Source: Halobacteriovorax sp.
GTDB taxonomy: Bacteria > Bdellovibrionota > Bacteriovoracia > Bacteriovoracales > Bacteriovoracaceae
Direction of reading: 5' to 3'
Assembly (NCBI GenBank): GCA_002720865.1
Contig: PBIO01000014.1
Coordinates: forward strand, 682,001-746,000
Length of the DNA: 64,000 nt
The translations under genes and the position numbers were made by a program. The notes under the pieces were generated by a model that made no database searches, had not been told where the DNA came from, and worked only from the letters and a program-made list of their open reading frames with translations. Shown here one piece after another: positions 24,984 through 32,439 of this stretch. The first letter of the stretch is position 1, and each line of letters begins with the position of its first letter.

Positions 24984-26096
24984 ATGGCTGAAGAGAATGA
25001 TTCAGGCGAAAAAACCGAAGACCCCTCCCAGAGTCGTATAGACGAGTTTAGGAAGAGGGGTGAGGTTGCTTCATCGAAGGAATTAGCCAGTGTGCTGATT
25101 ATGTCGGCGTCTTTTTTGACGTTAGCGCTTTCGATCGTCTTTATCTATGAAACTATGAGTCAGTACCTAGAATGGCTTTACGGGCTAAACATAGATAAAG
25201 CCTACACAGAAGAACATCTAAGAAAGATCTTTGATAGAACTGCTATCACTGGACTTAAATGTACCGCCCCAATTTTCTTTGTGGTTGTTTGTGTTTCTGT
25301 TTTAGCGAATGTCGCTCAGATTGGATTTCTTTTTTCTCCAGAGGTACTTGAGTGGAAACCTGAAAGAATTAATCCTATCAGTGGATTTAAAAAGCTTTTC
25401 TCAATGAAGTCCTTAGTTGAAGCCATTAAGGGGATTTTTAAGTTTGTTTTTATTATGTCGATCGTTTACTACTTCCTTAAGGATGACATCAATTCTTATA
25501 CAGGCTTTTTTCATTTAGACTTCTTTGCTTCATTTATGCATGGGAAGTGGATCGTAACAAAACTTGCCTTCGCTATCATCATCGGTATGGCGATTATTGC
25601 TCTTGGAGATTTTGCTTACCAAAAGATTAGCTATGCAAACAAACTCAAAATGACAAAAGAGCAAGCTAAGAAAGAGCATAAAGAAAAAGACGGTAATCCT
25701 GAAATCAAGCAAAGAATTAGATCTCTTCAAAGAGAAATGGCTCATAAGAGAATGATGCAAGATATTCCTGAAGCCGACGTAATCGTGACAAACCCTACTC
25801 ATATTAGTATTGCCCTAAAATATGATACCCAAACTATGATCTCTCCAGAGATTATCGGAAAGGGTGCAGATCATATGGCCATGAAAATTAGAGAAATTGC
25901 TAAAGAACACGATATTCCTTTAGTTGAAAATGTTCCACTAGCTCGCTCACTCTACAAGTCAGTTAAAGTTGGGGAAGCAGTACCTAGAAGTGCTTATAAG
26001 GCTGTCGCTGAAGTTCTGGCTTTTGTTTATAAGTTAAAAAGAAAAAAGAAAGCTGTAGGAGTGGTTCAAAAACCAAAGCCGCAGGCAAGGGTATAG
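24984..26096 (+). CDS. flhB: Flagellar export switch protein FlhB
   Basis: This 370-residue protein switches export from rod/hook to filament substrates by self-cleavage. The N-terminus (GEKTEDPSQSRIDEFRKRG) and four transmembrane helices are followed by a cytoplasmic domain with the autocleavage motif VTNPTHISIALKYD; N270-P271 is the cut site. The tail (KRKKKAVGVVQKPKPQARV) is basic and short. Length and motif are normal. flhA follows after ten bases. Confidence 0.97.
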   Translation: MAEENDSGEKTEDPSQSRIDEFRKRGEVASSKELASVLIMSASFLTLALSIVFIYETMSQYLEWLYGLNIDKAYTEEHLRKIFDRTAITGLKCTAPIFFVVVCVSVLANVAQIGFLFSPEVLEWKPERINPISGFKKLFSMKSLVEAIKGIFKFVFIMSIVYYFLKDDINSYTGFFHLDFFASFMHGKWIVTKLAFAIIIGMAIIALGDFAYQKISYANKLKMTKEQAKKEHKEKDGNPEIKQRIRSLQREMAHKRMMQDIPEADVIVTNPTHISIALKYDTQTMISPEIIGKGADHMAMKIREIAKEHDIPLVENVPLARSLYKSVKVGEAVPRSAYKAVAEVLAFVYKLKRKKKAVGVVQKPKPQARV

Positions 26097-26106
26097 GAAA
26101 TAAGAG

Positions 26107-28182
26107 ATGAATGATTTTTTATCAAGATTCAAATTTTTAACGGGTAGCTCTGACTTACTTATTGCAGTAGGACTTCTTTTCACTCTAGGGGTGATGGTCG
26201 TTCCAGTTAACCCAACTGTTTTGGATTTATTTCTAGTTTTAAGTTTATCTGTCTCTGTTGTTATTCTTCTCATGAGTGTTTACGCCAAGAGACCTTTAGA
26301 TTTTAGTACTTTCCCATCAATCCTATTAGTGATGACCTTATTTAGGCTGTCTCTAAACGTAGCTTCAACCAGAAATATTCTTTTAAGAGGTGGGACGGAT
26401 GGAACTGGCGCAGCCGGTGATATCATTAGGTCTTTTGGTGAGTTCGTCGTTGAAGGGAATTATGTTGTCGGTATTATCGTCTTCCTCATCTTAGTCATTA
26501 TCAACTTTATGGTTATCACTAAAGGTGCTGGTAGAGTTGCTGAAGTTGCTGCTAGATTTACCTTAGATGCTATGCCTGGTAAGCAGATGGCCATCGACGC
26601 TGACTTAAATGCTGGTTTAATCGATGAAGCTGAAGCAAAGAAAAGACGTAAAGAAATTGGCGAAGAAGCTGACTTCTACGGTTCTATGGATGGTGCTTCG
26701 AAGTTTGTTCGTGGTGATGCCATCGCAGGTATTTTAATTACGGCCATAAATATTATCGGTGGAATCATTGTTGGTGTCGCTCAAAACGGAATGGATGTTT
26801 CAACGGCTGCAGAAACTTTTACACTACTTACAGTTGGTGATGGTCTAATCACTCAGGTTCCCGCTCTAATCGTTTCTACCGCTGCTGGTGTTATCGCCAC
26901 TCGAAATACTGCTGATCATGCTCTTGGTTCTCAGGTTATTGAGCAATTTAGTGTACATCCAAAGTCTCTTTATATTGCCGCAGTGGTTTTATTATTCTTC
27001 GCGGTTATTCCTGGTCTTCCTTGGTTCCCATTTACATTTGCAAGTGTGGCTCTAGGGGCAGCTGGCTATTACGTTCAAACTGATAAGGAAAAGGAAGAAA
27101 GAGAAGCACAACAACAGGTTGCTGAAAGCAAAAAGGCTACTCCTGAAAACCTAGAAGACCTACTTGGCCTTGAGCTAGTAGAGCTAGAAGTTGGTTACGG
27201 ATTAGTAAACTTAGTTGATTCAGAACAAGATGGAGATCTTCTTGAAAGAATCACACATATTAGAAAACAGTTTGCTCTTGATTGGGGTGTGATTATTCCT
27301 TCAGTTCAAATTAAAGATAATCTGGAGTTAGCTCCAGGTGGTTACTCTGTAAAAGTAAAAGGGATTGAAGTTGCAAAAGGTGAACTTATGAGTGATCACT
27401 TTTTAGCAATGGACCCTGGTTCAGTTATCGAAAAAATGGATGGAGTGGAAACTGTGGAACCAGTTTTTGGATTGCCTGCTGTTTGGATTACTGAAGAGCA
27501 AAAAGACGATGCTCAATATAACGGATATACCGTAGTGGATCTCTCAACTGTAGTGGCCACTCACTTGACGGAAATTCTCAAGAATAACCTACATGAGCTG
27601 TTCGGAAGACAAGAATTAGTGCGAATTATGGAAAATTTCAAAGAAACTAACCCAAAAATCGTCTCAGATCTCATTCCGGACATATTATCGCTTGGTGTTG
27701 TTCTGAAAGTGTTGCAAAATTTACTTAGGGAAGGAGTTTCAATACGTGATCTAAGAACTGTTCTTGAAACAATGGCAGAGCACGGACCAGTAATGAAAGA
27801 TCCTGACCAGCTAACTGAAATGGTGAGGCAATCTCTGTACAGGACGATTACGGAGGCAATCAGGAGTGATCAGGGTGATATACCGCTCTTCACTTTGGAC
27901 CGAGGAATAGAGGAATCCATTGCTAACAATATCATCCAAACAGAGCAGGGTCAGCAGTTGAGTCTTGACCCAAAAGTAACGCAAACAATTTTAGCAAGCC
28001 TTAACGAAAGAATCGAAGAGGCAACAAATATGGGAGAAAAAATGATCGTGCTATGTTCGCCAGTTGTACGTAATCATTTTAAAAGGCTTACAGAAAAGTT
28101 TATCCCTAATTTGGTAGTTATAAGTCATAACGAAATAAGCTCTGATGCAAATATCAGATCTCTTGGCACAGTGAGGTTATAA
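26107..28182 (+). CDS. flhA: Flagellar export protein FlhA
   Basis: This 691-residue protein forms the nonameric export ring and the proton-driven part of the export engine. The N-terminal half has eight helices with the signature FRLSLNVASTRNILL and the cytoplasmic FHIPEP loop (KGAGRVAEVAARFTLDAMPG, GSMDGASKFVRGDAIAG). The C-terminal half (from about 340) is the soluble chaperone-docking domain, including LSTVVATHLTEILKNN and LRTVLETMAEHGPV. All expected parts are present. Confidence 0.97.
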   Translation: MNDFLSRFKFLTGSSDLLIAVGLLFTLGVMVVPVNPTVLDLFLVLSLSVSVVILLMSVYAKRPLDFSTFPSILLVMTLFRLSLNVASTRNILLRGGTDGTGAAGDIIRSFGEFVVEGNYVVGIIVFLILVIINFMVITKGAGRVAEVAARFTLDAMPGKQMAIDADLNAGLIDEAEAKKRRKEIGEEADFYGSMDGASKFVRGDAIAGILITAINIIGGIIVGVAQNGMDVSTAAETFTLLTVGDGLITQVPALIVSTAAGVIATRNTADHALGSQVIEQFSVHPKSLYIAAVVLLFFAVIPGLPWFPFTFASVALGAAGYYVQTDKEKEEREAQQQVAESKKATPENLEDLLGLELVELEVGYGLVNLVDSEQDGDLLERITHIRKQFALDWGVIIPSVQIKDNLELAPGGYSVKVKGIEVAKGELMSDHFLAMDPGSVIEKMDGVETVEPVFGLPAVWITEEQKDDAQYNGYTVVDLSTVVATHLTEILKNNLHELFGRQELVRIMENFKETNPKIVSDLIPDILSLGVVLKVLQNLLREGVSIRDLRTVLETMAEHGPVMKDPDQLTEMVRQSLYRTITEAIRSDQGDIPLFTLDRGIEESIANNIIQTEQGQQLSLDPKVTQTILASLNERIEEATNMGEKMIVLCSPVVRNHFKRLTEKFIPNLVVISHNEISSDANIRSLGTVRL

Positions 28183-28183
28183 G

Positions 28184-29608
28184 ATGTACGTAAGAAAGTT
28201 TGAAGCGGATTCATTGGACGAAGCCCTTAAAACGATTAAAAGAGATTTGGGCCCAGATGCCATCATCCTAAAAACGGTGACGAACAAAGGGTTGAAAGGT
28301 GCCTTCAAGAAAAAAAGAATTGAAGTGACAGCGGCAATCTCTGAAGAAAATTATGTGGCGAAATCAAAAGTCGATAACGTACTAGACGAAGATCAAAAAC
28401 AAACATTTTATTCAGATCAAGCTAGCTATATTAAAGAAAAAATCCAAAGCCATAATATGACAGAACAAAAGTCGACCGCCGCTTCAAGTTATGGAAGTAT
28501 GGGCCTAAACAAGCCTGTAAAAACGGTAAAAGAAATGGGAAATAAAATAAAGTCTTCATTAGATGATTTTCTAACTGGACCAGCAACAGCGGAGCCTCAG
28601 CAGAGAACTACTCCTTTACAAACTCAAAGAATTGAAGAGCCAACCCTCGGTTACGACAATTTTATAGATGAAGAGCCTACGACTAGAGCTACGTCGATGG
28701 ATTCAATTACAAACGAAGCTGATAATCAACTTGTTGAAATGCAGAGAAATAAAATAGATGAGCTTGAGCAAAAACTTTACGAGCTTACTCAATCTGTTGA
28801 AAGACTAGATAAGCGCGAGCCAATTGGCGTTTATGAGTTAAGAACTACTCTTAGAAGCTTAGATATCAGCGATTCATATATTCAAGATCTAACGAAAAAG
28901 GCTTTGTTTGAGTTATCTGAAAATCAAACAACTGATGCGGATGTTGTTTTTGAGTTTGCGTTGAGAGAAATGATTAAAAGTATAAATGTTGAAATGCCAT
29001 TATTTTCAACAATCGATGAAAACTCAGCTCCAGCTATTACAGTTATGGTGTCTGATAGTTCATCTGGACAAACTTCAATGCTTCAAAAAATTGCAGCTCT
29101 TAAACCAGATTCAGTACTTATTAGAAATACTGAATTTGATAATACGGGAAGTTTCACAGAAAAAGTTTTTGGAATGGACGTCGTTAAGACTAATGGTATT
29201 GCAGAAATTGTAAGTGAATGTAGAAGAGCAACTGAGCAAGGGAAGACAGTCTTCGTTGACTATAAAACAGGTAACGATGAGGTTGGAGAAGATGGTGTTC
29301 CAAACAATACAAAAAAGTTTATTGATGGTCTAAGAAGGGCATTTGATAATGTGGAAGTCTTGGTCACCCTTTCGGCAATTCACTCTGAATTGTATAATAG
29401 AAAGGTGGTTGCTAAGTACAGAAGCTTAGCAAATGGACTTGTGGTTTCCCACCTGGATGAGTGTTTAAATTTTGGTGCACTTTTCAATATTGGTGAAGAC
29501 CACCCAGAGCAACCATTTAAGTTTTTCGGAACCGGGGAAGTTGTACCAGACGATCTCGAGTCCGCAACGGCTGAAAGGATTTTGGCCGGAATATTTCAAT
29601 TCGAATAA
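28184..29608 (+). CDS. flhF: FlhF-like protein with a degenerate GTPase domain
   Basis: FlhF is an SRP-type GTPase that places polar flagella. The N-terminal B domain (MYVRKFEADSLDEALKTIKR, DLGPDAIILKT) and the C-terminal end (GTGEVVPDDLESATAERILA) are clearly FlhF, and the gene lies between flhA and flhG as usual. The G domain is eroded, however. The P-loop reads VSDSSSGQTS (residues 289-298) where GPTGVGKTT is expected, so the lysine is Gln296. The G3 box is VDYKTGND in place of DTAG, and G4 is SHLDE in place of TKLDE. GTP hydrolysis is therefore unlikely, and binding doubtful. The frame is intact and length (474) is normal, so it is not a pseudogene. Confidence 0.93.
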   Translation: MYVRKFEADSLDEALKTIKRDLGPDAIILKTVTNKGLKGAFKKKRIEVTAAISEENYVAKSKVDNVLDEDQKQTFYSDQASYIKEKIQSHNMTEQKSTAASSYGSMGLNKPVKTVKEMGNKIKSSLDDFLTGPATAEPQQRTTPLQTQRIEEPTLGYDNFIDEEPTTRATSMDSITNEADNQLVEMQRNKIDELEQKLYELTQSVERLDKREPIGVYELRTTLRSLDISDSYIQDLTKKALFELSENQTTDADVVFEFALREMIKSINVEMPLFSTIDENSAPAITVMVSDSSSGQTSMLQKIAALKPDSVLIRNTEFDNTGSFTEKVFGMDVVKTNGIAEIVSECRRATEQGKTVFVDYKTGNDEVGEDGVPNNTKKFIDGLRRAFDNVEVLVTLSAIHSELYNRKVVAKYRSLANGLVVSHLDECLNFGALFNIGEDHPEQPFKFFGTGEVVPDDLESATAERILAGIFQFE

Positions 29609-29673
29609 TGGGAGTCTTTTTTAATTCCTAAAGTAGGAGCTAGAAAATAAACCATTGAAGTTGAGGAGACAGG

Positions 29674-30585
29674 ATGTCGACTAAGAATGCCACGGAATGG
29701 CTGATGTCACACAAGCGCTTTGATGCGCATCAGTTAAAAAAGATCCCTAACCGTACTTATAGTATTGCCATTACAAGCGGTAAGGGAGGAGTTGGAAAAA
29801 CTTCAGTAAGTATCAAAATGGCAAAAGTCCTATCAGATTCTGGATACCGAGTTTTACTTGTGGACTTTGATACTAATCTTTCGAACACGGCCGTTAAACT
29901 TGGCCTTCCTATTACAGATAATTTTTATGATCTTCTAAGTGCAAAGAAAAGTTTTGAAGATTGTATTTATACAGAGGGTAATTTTCATCTGTTGAGTGCC
30001 TGCAATGGAAATTACGACTTGTTAGATAATGAAGCTGGTCTTGATAAACTGATAGTCGATATTATGGTAGAGCATGAAAAAGAATATGACTTTATTCTTC
30101 TCGACTGCCCAGCTGGTCTTAGCAAAGAGTCTCTATCCTTAAGCGCTTATTGTGATTATCGCTTTGTTGTAGTGACCCCTGACAGGTCCTCAATCACCGA
30201 TAGCTACTCCCTAATCAAGATTCTTAACACTAAGTATGGAGTAAGTGAAAATCACCTCTTACTCAATAAGGTGTCTTCAAATAGACAATATGAAAAATTA
30301 GTTAAAAGCCTGAGTGAAACAGTAAGTAACTTCCTTTCTTGTAGACTTCCAGTGCTTGGGGGACTGAACTTTGAGTCCCTAGAAGTAGACCATTTTGACC
30401 GGTTACTGTTAAAAGATGCCGGTTCTAAAATACATAAGAATTTTATTAACGTGCTCCGACGATTTGTCGAAGAAGACATCGGTACCACTTTGTCCACTTC
30501 TAAAAGCGGAGAAGATTCCTCGGTACCCTACGCTTCAAATAGTGGCGTAGATGACCTTGAACAAGAAGTTCAACTAGGAAGCTAA
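29674..30585 (+). CDS. flhG: MinD-like ATPase FlhG (FleN)
   Basis: This 303-residue ParA/MinD-type ATPase limits flagellar number and works with FlhF and the C-ring. It has an intact deviant Walker A (SGKGGVGKTS, K37 and K42), the switch-I region VDFDTNLSNTAVKLGL and switch II FILLDCPAGLSKE. The N-terminal extension (KRFDAHQLKKIPNRT) sits where FlhG proteins carry the helix that stimulates FlhF. The C-terminus is acidic and Ser-rich, without a strong amphipathic membrane-targeting helix that I can see. The intact FlhG contrasts with the degenerate FlhF next to it. Confidence 0.95.
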   Translation: MSTKNATEWLMSHKRFDAHQLKKIPNRTYSIAITSGKGGVGKTSVSIKMAKVLSDSGYRVLLVDFDTNLSNTAVKLGLPITDNFYDLLSAKKSFEDCIYTEGNFHLLSACNGNYDLLDNEAGLDKLIVDIMVEHEKEYDFILLDCPAGLSKESLSLSAYCDYRFVVVTPDRSSITDSYSLIKILNTKYGVSENHLLLNKVSSNRQYEKLVKSLSETVSNFLSCRLPVLGGLNFESLEVDHFDRLLLKDAGSKIHKNFINVLRRFVEEDIGTTLSTSKSGEDSSVPYASNSGVDDLEQEVQLGS

Positions 30586-30595
30586 GGAGCGCTTG

Positions 30596-31381
30596 ATGTC
30601 ATCACTCTCGAAAAAATTAAAAAACTTGAAAGATTACCGTTCGACTGTAGACCCGAAGGTTAAAGACGAAATTGTAGTTGAGTATGCACCACTGGTGAAG
30701 TTTATTGCTCAGAAAATTGCAGCAAGACTTCCTGCCAATATTGAGCTCGATGATTTAATTTCATGTGGCGTTATTGGTCTTATGGATGCGATCGAGAAGT
30801 TTGACCCTACAAGAGATAATAAATTTAAGACATATGCCGAGTTTAGAGTAAGAGGAGCCATTTTAGATGAGCTTCGTGCGCAGGACTGGGTACCAAGATC
30901 AATTAGAGAAAAGGCAAAGTTAGTCGAGAGAACTTATGCCAAGCTTGAGTCTGAATTTAATCGCCCAGCAACTGACGATGAAATGTGCAAAGAACTAAAC
31001 TGCACCCAAGATGAATTTCACGACCTTCTTAATAAAGCAAAATCAATTTCACTATTAAATATCGATGACTCAGCCACCTTTAACCGTGGTGATAAAAAGC
31101 TAATGGCAGGTTTAATGGAAGATAGCCGTACGGTAAATCCATTTACAGCTGTTAGTCATAAAAATATAAGAGAAAAACTTAAAGAAGGGATTGGTCAGTT
31201 GCCAGAAAAGCAAAGGCTTGTTCTTTCACTATATTATTATGAAGACCTAAACCTTAAAGAAATTGGGTCAGTTTTAGATGTAACTGAATCTAGGGTTTCG
31301 CAGCTTCATACCCAGGCCATTTTAAAGCTTAAAGGTAAGCTTAGAGGTGTTCTGGATGCACCAGAAGATTTAGCAAGCTAA
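30596..31381 (+). CDS. fliA: Flagellar sigma factor FliA (sigma-28)
   Basis: This 261-residue sigma-70-family factor directs late flagellar genes. Region 2 is clear (VEYAPLVKFIAQKIAARLP, LDDLISCGVIGLMDAIEKFD, FKTYAEFRVRGAILDELRAQ, DWVPRSIREKAKLVER), followed by a region 3 (FNRPATDDEMCKELNCTQDE) and region 4 (LPEKQRLVLSLYYYEDLNLK, VTESRVSQLHTQAILKLK). I chose ATG 30596 over TTG 30593 because AAGGAG is six bases upstream of it. It closes the flagellar operon; no FlgM anti-sigma factor is adjacent. Confidence 0.96.
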   Translation: MSSLSKKLKNLKDYRSTVDPKVKDEIVVEYAPLVKFIAQKIAARLPANIELDDLISCGVIGLMDAIEKFDPTRDNKFKTYAEFRVRGAILDELRAQDWVPRSIREKAKLVERTYAKLESEFNRPATDDEMCKELNCTQDEFHDLLNKAKSISLLNIDDSATFNRGDKKLMAGLMEDSRTVNPFTAVSHKNIREKLKEGIGQLPEKQRLVLSLYYYEDLNLKEIGSVLDVTESRVSQLHTQAILKLKGKLRGVLDAPEDLAS

Positions 31382-31383
31382 AA

Positions 31384-31453
31384 AGTGCCTGTTACCTTTT
31401 GGGACTCAAAGCGAAATAAATTTAGCAGTGTGTCCCAAAAGGTAACAGGCACT
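31384..31453. repeat. Perfect 22-bp inverted repeat (REP-like or foldback element)
   Basis: The left arm 31384-31405 begins AGTGCCTGTTACC and the right arm 31432-31453 ends GGTAACAGGCACT; they are perfect complements over 22 bases, with a 26-base spacer. The element starts three bases after the fliA stop codon. No U-tract follows, so it is not a classical terminator. It resembles palindromic intergenic repeats of the REP type, but no second copy is visible in this window. Confidence 0.8.
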
Positions 31454-31467
31454 AAAACAGGAAGTTT

Positions 31468-32409
31468 ATGGATTTACGCTTAAGTGGAAAGTTCTTGAAG
31501 GATTATAAGCACGGAATGGATGCTATTGAGGACCTTCATCTTTTAGCTGAGCCAGGTTTATCTCCCGTCATAAATAGAGTTCACTATCATCTATCAGAAA
31601 TTCGAAGAAAAGCGGAACTAAGCCTGGAGAATCATCCAGGTTTAAACCCTGTAAAAGAAAAAATCCAAGCGGAATTTATTTTTCTTTTAGAAGAAGCTGC
31701 ATTAACGATAGAGAACTGTCGTCAGCTAATCATTAGAGAGACTAAATCAACTCTTAATCTTATGCAGTGGGGTAGGTTAATTGAAACTGTTCCAAATGCG
31801 ATAAAGCTCATATCTTTATTTCCTGTTGAGGGTTTAATTGAAGCTAGCTATACAAACAAAAATCTAACTATTGTGGCAAAGCTTGAAAGTTATCATGACC
31901 TGAGTAGCATTAAAGCTGAGGTCTATAGACTGAGTAGAGAATTCTTTAAAATGAAATGTTTGCCAACCTTTACAGTAGGAGAAGCTCATCAGGTCATTTT
32001 TAATTTCGATTTTTCACATGTTGAGGATTTTGCTTACAATATTGATCTCGTTAAAAGGCGAGTGAACTTATCAAATATTTTTCCTGACTATCAAATTCCT
32101 ATTCAAAAAATAGAAGCAATACATAACCAAACTGCTCTGATAATGAGTGCTAATGGTGAATTTTATTATTTTGAGAAGCTAAATTCTGAGGTAGTTAAAA
32201 AGTCTGTAGCGGCTGGAGCAAAGCCCGCACTTTTTCATTTTCCCTTCCTATTTCGCCCCCTGTCCATCATAATACCAAGAGACGGGGATATAGCCCCCAT
32301 TAACGGATTTAACGGCACAGGATGTGAGAAGCTATTAACAGATCAGGTATTTGGAAAACCTTCAAAACCTGTTCATAATCTCGATATTTTTTCGATCCTG
32401 AGTAAGTAA
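31468..32409 (+). CDS. Hypothetical protein downstream of fliA
   Basis: This 313-residue soluble protein has no signal peptide. The first 110 residues are helical (AGLSPVINRVHYHLSEIRRK-type amphipathic pattern, then FLLEEAALTIENCRQLII). The rest is mixed alpha/beta with no motif I know (IIIPRDGDIAPINGFNGTG near the end). AGGAAG precedes the ATG. The PAS membrane protein gene follows after 30 bases, so the two probably share a transcript. A motility link is only suggested by position. Confidence 0.8.
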   Translation: MDLRLSGKFLKDYKHGMDAIEDLHLLAEPGLSPVINRVHYHLSEIRRKAELSLENHPGLNPVKEKIQAEFIFLLEEAALTIENCRQLIIRETKSTLNLMQWGRLIETVPNAIKLISLFPVEGLIEASYTNKNLTIVAKLESYHDLSSIKAEVYRLSREFFKMKCLPTFTVGEAHQVIFNFDFSHVEDFAYNIDLVKRRVNLSNIFPDYQIPIQKIEAIHNQTALIMSANGEFYYFEKLNSEVVKKSVAAGAKPALFHFPFLFRPLSIIIPRDGDIAPINGFNGTGCEKLLTDQVFGKPSKPVHNLDIFSILSK

Positions 32410-32439
32410 TCCAAATTTTCATTTACCTGTGGAGTGAAA

